A stretch of DNA of 64,000 bases, taken from an uncultured Dorea sp. GTDB lineage: Bacteria; Bacillota; Clostridia; Lachnospirales; Lachnospiraceae. A program made the translations under genes and the position numbers. Shown one piece after another: positions 59,190 through 64,000 of this stretch. Position 1 is the stretch's first letter; each line of letters opens with the position of its first letter. The DNA lies in assembly GCA_910578455.1 (NCBI GenBank), contig CAJTQA010000005.1, positions 1 through 64,000 on the forward strand. The letters are read 5' to 3'. The notes under the pieces were generated by a model. It was not told the DNA's origin. It did not search any database and was given only the letters and a program-made list of their open reading frames with translations.

Positions 59190-59795
59190 ATGGCAATTAG
59201 TTTGCAAAAAGGCCGCAAGGTAAGTCTGGAGAAAAAATCGTCCGCGGGCCTGGGCGAGATACATGTAAACCTGAACTGGAACTCAGTACCCCAAAACCAG
59301 GGCTTTTTAAAGAGCCTTTTTGGAGGGCAGCAGGGAATCGACCTGGATCTGGGATGTCTGTATGAGCTGAAAAACGGGCAGAAAGGAGCGGTGCAGGCTC
59401 TAGGCAATTCCTTTGGCTCCCTCACAAGGCCGCCCTATATGTCTCTGGACGGAGACGACAGGACGGGAGCTGCGGCAGCCGGGGAGAATTTAAGGATCAA
59501 CGGCAACCAGATCGCCAATATCAAGAGGGTGCTTGTGTATACGTTCATCTATGAGGGCGTTGCCAACTGGCAGCAGGCGGATGCCACGGTCACCATAAAG
59601 TATCCCGGGGCGGAGGACTTGATCGTAAAGATGGATTCTTACAATTCCAATGACACAATGTGCGCCCTTGCGTTGTTTGAGAATGTGGGAGACGAGACTT
59701 TCAGCGTAGAGAAGATCGTCCGGTTTTTCGGAGGCCACGCCATGATGGACAGGGCGTTTAACTGGGGCCTTAACTGGAGGCCGGGGAGCAAGTAA
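59190..59795 (+). CDS. TerA-like member of the TerD family with altered metal blocks
   Basis: A 201-residue TerD-fold protein that has diverged strongly. It starts ISLQKGRKVSLEKKSS but replaces the DFDLDA block by GIDLDLGCLYELKNG, and the GEGEGDDEQ block by MSLDGDDRTGAAAAGENLRING. Later blocks are LVYTFIYEGVANW, VTIKYPGAEDLIVKM and FGGHAMMDRAFNWGLNW. This matches the TerA type, in which the second calcium block differs from TerD. It sits inside the tandem array between TerD copies 2 and 3. Metal binding is likely changed; partner function with TerD copies is inferred. Confidence 0.9.
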   Translation: MAISLQKGRKVSLEKKSSAGLGEIHVNLNWNSVPQNQGFLKSLFGGQQGIDLDLGCLYELKNGQKGAVQALGNSFGSLTRPPYMSLDGDDRTGAAAAGENLRINGNQIANIKRVLVYTFIYEGVANWQQADATVTIKYPGAEDLIVKMDSYNSNDTMCALALFENVGDETFSVEKIVRFFGGHAMMDRAFNWGLNWRPGSK

Positions 59796-59825
59796 CCAGA
59801 CACTATTGATCAGGAGGAATTTAAG

Positions 59826-60416
59826 ATGTCAATTAGTTTGCAAAAGGGGCAGAAAGTCAGCCTGTCCAAAGAAAATAAGGGGCTGTCAACAGTGCTTGTA
59901 GGCCTTGGATGGGATGAGGCCATGCAGAAAAAAGGATTTTTCGGATTTAAGCAGCAGGCGGATATCGACTGCGACGCGTCGGCCATTCTTCTTCGGAACG
60001 GGAGATTAAGCGGCAACGGCGACCTTGTGTATTTTGGGAACCTCAGCCATAGGTCGGGAACCGTACAGCATATGGGGGATAACCTTACGGGCGCGGGGGA
60101 AGGCGACGACGAGCAGATCCTCATTGACCTTGCCAAGATGCCGCCGGAGTACGACAAGATTGTCATTGTGGTAAATATCTACTCCGCAGTCCAGAGAAAG
60201 CAGCATTTCGGGATGATACAGAATGCTTTCATAAGGCTGGTGGACGGCAGGAATAATAAAGAAATGTGCAGGTACAATCTCACAGAGGACTATTCCGGCA
60301 TGACGGCAATGATATTCGGGGAGATCTACCGGCACAATGGGGAGTGGAAGTTCGGCGCTATCGGCCAGGGAACGACTGACCCGTCTCTGGGGGACCTCTG
60401 CAAGAGATATGTATAA
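59826..60416 (+). CDS. terD: TerD-family protein, copy 3 (divergent first calcium block)
   Basis: A 196-residue TerD-family protein. It starts ISLQKGQKVSLSKENKGLSTVLVGLGWDEAMQKKGFFGFKQQ, so the first block carries an insertion and reads DIDCDASAILL in place of DFDLDAAAF. The second block GDNLTGAGEGDDEQ is retained. QKQHFGMIQNAFIRL, DYSGMTAMIFGEIYRHNGEWKFGAIGQG follow. The cysteine and the KKGFFGFKQQ insertion set it apart from copies 1 and 2. AGGAGG precedes the ATG, and a strong terminator follows, closing the ter gene array. Confidence 0.95.
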   Translation: MSISLQKGQKVSLSKENKGLSTVLVGLGWDEAMQKKGFFGFKQQADIDCDASAILLRNGRLSGNGDLVYFGNLSHRSGTVQHMGDNLTGAGEGDDEQILIDLAKMPPEYDKIVIVVNIYSAVQRKQHFGMIQNAFIRLVDGRNNKEMCRYNLTEDYSGMTAMIFGEIYRHNGEWKFGAIGQGTTDPSLGDLCKRYV

Positions 60417-60434
60417 CATGTACGAAACGGTTTT

Positions 60435-60465
60435 AAAAGAGAAACTGCAATAAGTTTCTCTTTTT
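60435..60465 (+). terminator. Rho-independent terminator after the ter array
   Basis: AAAAGAGAAACT (60435-60446) pairs perfectly with AGTTTCTCTTTT (60453-60464), a 6-base loop. The T-rich end makes it work as a terminator, and it separates the array from the ATPase gene. Confidence 0.85.
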
Positions 60466-60508
60466 CTGCAAATAATACATCTAGGACAAAAGAGTTAGGA
60501 GATTATGT

Positions 60509-63151
60509 ATGAATGAAGTGCTGAAAAAGGACGTCCTGAAAAAAGGACTGTCCGAGGAACAGGTAACACAGAGTAAGGAGAAATTCGGAACGAACGAGCT
60601 TGCCAAAAAGGAGCAGGAATCGCTCTGGTCTATGTTTGTCGGGGCATTTGACGACATCTGGATTAAAGTGCTGTGCGGAGCGCTTGCCCTTAAGGTGGCG
60701 CTTGCGCTGCTTGGCATGATGATACCTGCCATCGCGGGGGAGAATGACGCGGTGGAGATCATAAGCATCATCCTTGCTATCGGGCTGGCGACAGGGTTCA
60801 GCACCCTGTCCGAGTACAGGAACACATCCCGCAGCGAGGCTTTGCAGGAGGAGTACAATAAGACTTACGCCAAGGTCATAAGAGGCGGAAAGCTGGTGAA
60901 GATCCTCACAAGCGAGATTGTGAAGGGCGATACCGTCCTGATCCAGTCCGGAGACAAGGTTCCGGCGGACGGCCTTATATTTGAAGGGAATGTGAAAGTA
61001 TCTCAGGCGGCGTTAAACGGCGAGTCCAGAGACGAGTCAAAATCCGCGGCAGAGACGATGGAAGATGCGGAGACTACAGATTACAACTCAGAAAGCAAGG
61101 TTTTCATGGGCTCTGTAGTTACAAGCGGGGAAGGCTACATGGTAGTTACCGTGGTTGGAGACGCATCCGAGCTTGGAAAGATCAACAAGGCACTGACCGA
61201 TGATTCGGAGGAGGACGAGAGGAAAGACACATCCAGCCTGAAACTTGAAGTGGTGGCTGCGGGCATCGGAAAGCTGGGCGTCTCAGCGGCGGCGATCGCG
61301 GGCATCCTCCAGGTGGTGCTTACGATCATGAGGGCAGATGAGGCGGTAACGCCTGTATTTGTAGTGCTTTTGGCGGCTGAGGCAGTGATGCTGATGGCAT
61401 CCATCGTCATCATGGCGGTTCCGGAAGGACTTCCGATGATGAACAGCCTTGTGCAGTCCATGAACACGGAATCCATGTATAAGAAGAACATCCTTGTAAG
61501 CCACAAGGCGGCATTCTCGGATTCGGCGTACATGAACCTTTTGTTCAGCGACAAGACAGGAACGATTACGGAAGGGAACCTCTCCCTGGTAGAGTTCGTG
61601 ACAGGGGACGGAAATGTGACGGATAAGCTTTTGGATAAGGAGTTCCTTGAGGCCATCACCCTTAACAACCTTGCGAAGATATCCGAGGGCAAGGCCATCG
61701 GCAGCAATAATATGGACAGGGCGCTGCTCACATACGCGATTGCAAACGGCGCGGCAGAGGCAATAGACAGCTCAAAAGTCAAAGAGGTCAGCGGGTTTGA
61801 TTCGGAGAAAAAATGCGCGACGGTAGAGCTGAATGACGGAACCGTGTACTGGAAGGGCGCGACGGAGAATGTCATAGACGATATTACCCACTATAAGGCG
61901 AAAGACGGGTCGGTGCTGGAATTTACGGCAGCCGAAAAAGAAAAAGTGACAGAGCAGATGATCGCGGAGGCGAAGAGGACGATGAAACTTCTGTCTGTCG
62001 CGAAATTCGAGGGCGGAAGAAAAGTCCTTCTTGCTGTTTTGTGCTTGAGAGATAATGTGAGGAAAGACGCGGTTGAGACTGTAGAAGTGCTGAACCGGGC
62101 GGGCATACAGGTAGTCATGGTGACGGGAGACGCGGAGGAGACGGCGGTAGCCATCGCCAGAGAGGCGGGCATCCTGAAAGATGAGAATACGGACGTAGTC
62201 CTGACCCATGATGAATTGGAGGAGATGTCGGACGAGGAGCTTAAGAAGAAACTTCCGAACCTGCGGGTAGTGAGCAGGGCGAAACCCCTTGACAAAAAGC
62301 GGCTGGTCACTATGGCGCAGCAGCTTGATGATGTGTGTGGCATGACGGGAGACGGAGTAAACGACGCTCCGGCGCTTAAGCAGGCGGACATCGGGTTTGC
62401 CATGGGAGACGGAACGGCGGTTGCCCAGGAGGCAGGAGATGTGGTCATCCTCAATAACAGCCTGACATCCATCAAAGACTGCGTGCTCAACAGCCGGACG
62501 ATGGCGAAGTCGGTAGGGAAGTTCCTGATCTTCCAGCTTACCGTGAATATCAGCACCCTTTTGATGAATATTATCGCCCCGGTACTTGGATGGACGGAGC
62601 CGTTTTCCATCGTGCAGATTTTGTGGATCAACCTGATCATGGACACTTTGGCTGCCATGGCGTTTGGTGGCGAGCCGATTCTTGACAGGTATATGAACGA
62701 CAAGCCGGTGAAGAGGACGGACAATATCCTGACAGGGTATATCAAGTCCGCAATCGGCACAAGTTCCGTGTTCATTACCCTTGGCTCGATTCTGATACTT
62801 GAAGATATCGGAGGCATAACGAGCTATGTGATGCCGGCATCCTGTACGGACCCGCTGCTGTATGAGAAGACATTTATGTTTGCCTTCTTTATCTACTCTG
62901 TTATTTTTAACAGTTTCAATACGCGTTCCGACAGGTTCAACCTGTTTGAGCATATCGGGGAGAATAAGAACTTCATCCTGGTAATGGGTTCGATTTTCGT
63001 TCTCCAGACAGTCATCATCCAGATTGGCGGGCAGGTGTTTAACACGACGATGCTCAGCACGCGAGCGCTGCTTGTGTCCATGGCGCTGGGATTCCTCATC
63101 ATACCGGTGGATCTGGTGAGAAAGATGTTTGTGGCAAATGCGGGTCGTTAA
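60509..63151 (+). CDS. Calcium-translocating P-type ATPase (PMCA-like)
   Basis: An 880-residue P2-type ATPase. Phosphorylation site SDKTGTITEGN has the aspartate at about residue 348. VALNGESRDE-type A-domain loop (LNGESRDES) replaces the usual TGES. VMAVPEGLPMMNSLVQSM-type M4 motif (VPEGLP), KGATENVIDD nucleotide domain, TGDGVNDAPALKQADIGFAMG hinge and the M6 motif WINLIMDTLAAMAFGGEP follow. The PEGLP, Asn and Asp residues fit a plasma-membrane Ca2+ pump of single-site type. There is no calmodulin-type tail. It lies after the ter array terminator and overlaps the following HAD gene by 14 bases. Export of Ca2+ would match the Ca2+-binding TerD proteins. Confidence 0.93.
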   Translation: MNEVLKKDVLKKGLSEEQVTQSKEKFGTNELAKKEQESLWSMFVGAFDDIWIKVLCGALALKVALALLGMMIPAIAGENDAVEIISIILAIGLATGFSTLSEYRNTSRSEALQEEYNKTYAKVIRGGKLVKILTSEIVKGDTVLIQSGDKVPADGLIFEGNVKVSQAALNGESRDESKSAAETMEDAETTDYNSESKVFMGSVVTSGEGYMVVTVVGDASELGKINKALTDDSEEDERKDTSSLKLEVVAAGIGKLGVSAAAIAGILQVVLTIMRADEAVTPVFVVLLAAEAVMLMASIVIMAVPEGLPMMNSLVQSMNTESMYKKNILVSHKAAFSDSAYMNLLFSDKTGTITEGNLSLVEFVTGDGNVTDKLLDKEFLEAITLNNLAKISEGKAIGSNNMDRALLTYAIANGAAEAIDSSKVKEVSGFDSEKKCATVELNDGTVYWKGATENVIDDITHYKAKDGSVLEFTAAEKEKVTEQMIAEAKRTMKLLSVAKFEGGRKVLLAVLCLRDNVRKDAVETVEVLNRAGIQVVMVTGDAEETAVAIAREAGILKDENTDVVLTHDELEEMSDEELKKKLPNLRVVSRAKPLDKKRLVTMAQQLDDVCGMTGDGVNDAPALKQADIGFAMGDGTAVAQEAGDVVILNNSLTSIKDCVLNSRTMAKSVGKFLIFQLTVNISTLLMNIIAPVLGWTEPFSIVQILWINLIMDTLAAMAFGGEPILDRYMNDKPVKRTDNILTGYIKSAIGTSSVFITLGSILILEDIGGITSYVMPASCTDPLLYEKTFMFAFFIYSVIFNSFNTRSDRFNLFEHIGENKNFILVMGSIFVLQTVIIQIGGQVFNTTMLSTRALLVSMALGFLIIPVDLVRKMFVANAGR

Positions 63152-63896
63152 TTTAGATTTGGACAATACTCTGATCTACTCCTATAAGCACGATATCGGA
63201 AACCGGAAGATGAATGTTGAGCGGTATCAGGGGAGAGAGATTTCTTTTATGACGGAGAAGACCCATGAGCTGCTAAGGCAGATAAAGAGCCGGTGCCTGG
63301 TAGTTCCCACCACAACCAGGACGAAAGAACAGTATGACAGGATTGATTTAAAGGCAGGGGCGTTTCAGTACGCCCTTGTCTGCAATGGAGGAGTCCTGCT
63401 GGTAGACGGGCAGAAAGATTATGCGTGGCACGAGGAATCAAGGCGGATGATTTCCGACTGCGCCAGTGAGCTGAGGCGGGGAGCGGAGCTTTTAAAATGC
63501 GAGCCGCTGCGGAAGTTCGAGTTAAGGTTTATCGAAGAACTGTTTCTCTTTACAAAGTGCGGCGAGCCCCAAAGGGTTGCGGCAAGTCTGCGAACGGCTC
63601 TTGACAGCCGGAAAGTCGATGTGTTTCACAACGGGGAAAAGGTCTATGTGGTGCCGGGAAAACTTAACAAAGGAGCTGCGGTGGAGAGATTCCGGCGATA
63701 TGTCGGGGCGGACGAGGTGATTGCCGCCGGAGACAGCGAGTTCGACATGTCCATGGCAGAGCGGGCGGACGTCGGGATTGTTCCCGCTGGTTTCTGTAAA
63801 AGATACGGCGCGGACAGCGCGCTGGAGGAGATGAAAGGGGAGAGCATATTCTCAGAGGAAATGCTCTCCCGGATTAAGGAGCTAATCGATCTTTAG
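63138..63896 (+). CDS. HAD-family hydrolase of the Ter module
   Basis: A 252-residue HAD hydrolase of the Cof/sucrose-phosphatase-like subclass. Motif I is VVNLDLDNTLIYS (nucleophile Asp), motif II is VVPTTTRTKEQYD, motif III lysine is in VPGKLNKGAAVERF, and motif IV is VIAAGDSEFDMSMAERADVGI. A cap region lies between about 75 and 165. In known Ter islands a HAD phosphatase accompanies the PRTase, lyase and YceG proteins, probably to remove a phosphate from the product. Its start overlaps the Ca2+ ATPase end by 14 bases. Start at 63138; a TTG nine bases earlier is possible. Confidence 0.9.
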   Translation: MRVVNLDLDNTLIYSYKHDIGNRKMNVERYQGREISFMTEKTHELLRQIKSRCLVVPTTTRTKEQYDRIDLKAGAFQYALVCNGGVLLVDGQKDYAWHEESRRMISDCASELRRGAELLKCEPLRKFELRFIEELFLFTKCGEPQRVAASLRTALDSRKVDVFHNGEKVYVVPGKLNKGAAVERFRRYVGADEVIAAGDSEFDMSMAERADVGIVPAGFCKRYGADSALEEMKGESIFSEEMLSRIKELIDL

Positions 63897-64000
63897 CTGG
63901 ATTCCGCCCTGCCGTTCTGAGGGCTGTATGATGACGGTCACCGCCATGCCGCCATGCCACTCAAAGGAATAGGATTCGCCCGAAGTCTGGCCGATGAAGG
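63883..64000 (-). CDS. Unidentified protein, C-terminal 38 codons (runs off right edge)
   Basis: On the minus strand an open frame enters from the right edge and ends at TAG (63885-63883), overlapping the last 14 bases of the convergent HAD gene. The visible C-terminus contains GQTSGESYSFEWHGGMAVTV, then a PSERQGGIQLKID end. Codon use looks like that of neighbours. I do not recognise it. It could be another island member read towards the HAD gene, as for the CitE-like gene. Little can be said without the rest of the sequence. Confidence 0.55.

Noticed and set aside
61772..63166. 464-residue minus-strand open frame opposite the Ca2+ ATPase
   Set aside because: It is His/Arg-rich shadow sequence of a complete P-type ATPase gene.

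Overview
The window looks like chromosomal DNA from a Gram-positive anaerobe of the Lachnospiraceae/Clostridia type. The evidence is gene order and gene content: an eno-secG-rnr-smpB string, a class III fructose-1,6-bisphosphatase, a tig-clpP-clpX-lon-engB string, a hom/proposed homoserine kinase/lysC operon, a clostridial-style dlt operon with an AlgI-like MBOAT protein, and strong AGGAGG ribosome binding sites. Coding density is very high, most genes lie on the + strand, and no gene-free stretch exceeds 300 bases (the longest, about 244 bases, is 8848-9091). I see no rRNA, tRNA, tmRNA or CRISPR array.

Left edge to 4 kb: the start of an IS1634/IS4-like transposase runs off the left edge on the minus strand. 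The element abuts the last 69 codons of an enolase gene, so eno appears to be broken at its usual place upstream of secG-rnr-smpB. 4-8 kb: minus-strand genes for hpf and a typA-PAP2-PsiE operon. 8-14 kb: a secreted Cys/His-rich repeat protein, an SSB-like protein, dapA, dapB and fbp, with a repeated and partly palindromic intergenic element before fbp. 14-24 kb: an acidic lipoprotein, a stand-alone eukaryotic-type hisA, secA, prfB with an intact programmed +1 frameshift, and the aspartate-family operon hom/proposed homoserine kinase/lysC. A CYTH gene and a DJ-1 gene follow, sharing a palindromic divergent promoter.

24-32 kb: proteostasis genes (trigger factor, ClpP, ClpX, Lon), EngB and an AI-2E-family permease. 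31.7-36.7 kb: dltA-dltC-dltB-dltD for D-alanylation of cell-wall polymers, behind a near-consensus promoter. 36.8-47 kb: a SprA-like HEMEH protein, a HAD phosphatase, dus, a YbaK-type deacylase, a CPBP protein, a nitroreductase, a small secreted repeat protein, and a two-component system next to an ABC transporter of the FtsX class. 47-49.8 kb: a glycosyltransferase, a permuted papain-like peptidase candidate and a flippase-like membrane protein.

49.8-63.9 kb is the most unusual region. It is a complete tellurite-type (Ter) stress island that combines the nucleoside-like biosynthetic module (PRTase-TRSP, PRTase-PELOTA, CitE-like lyase, YceG, HAD) with TelA, three TerD proteins, one TerA-like protein and a Ca2+ P-type ATPase. 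It also contains a gene joining a YceG-like segment to a trypsin-like serine protease. Internal repeats in YceG, and the presence of one such unit on the protease, are the observations I consider most worth following up. The reaction of this module is, to my knowledge, not established.
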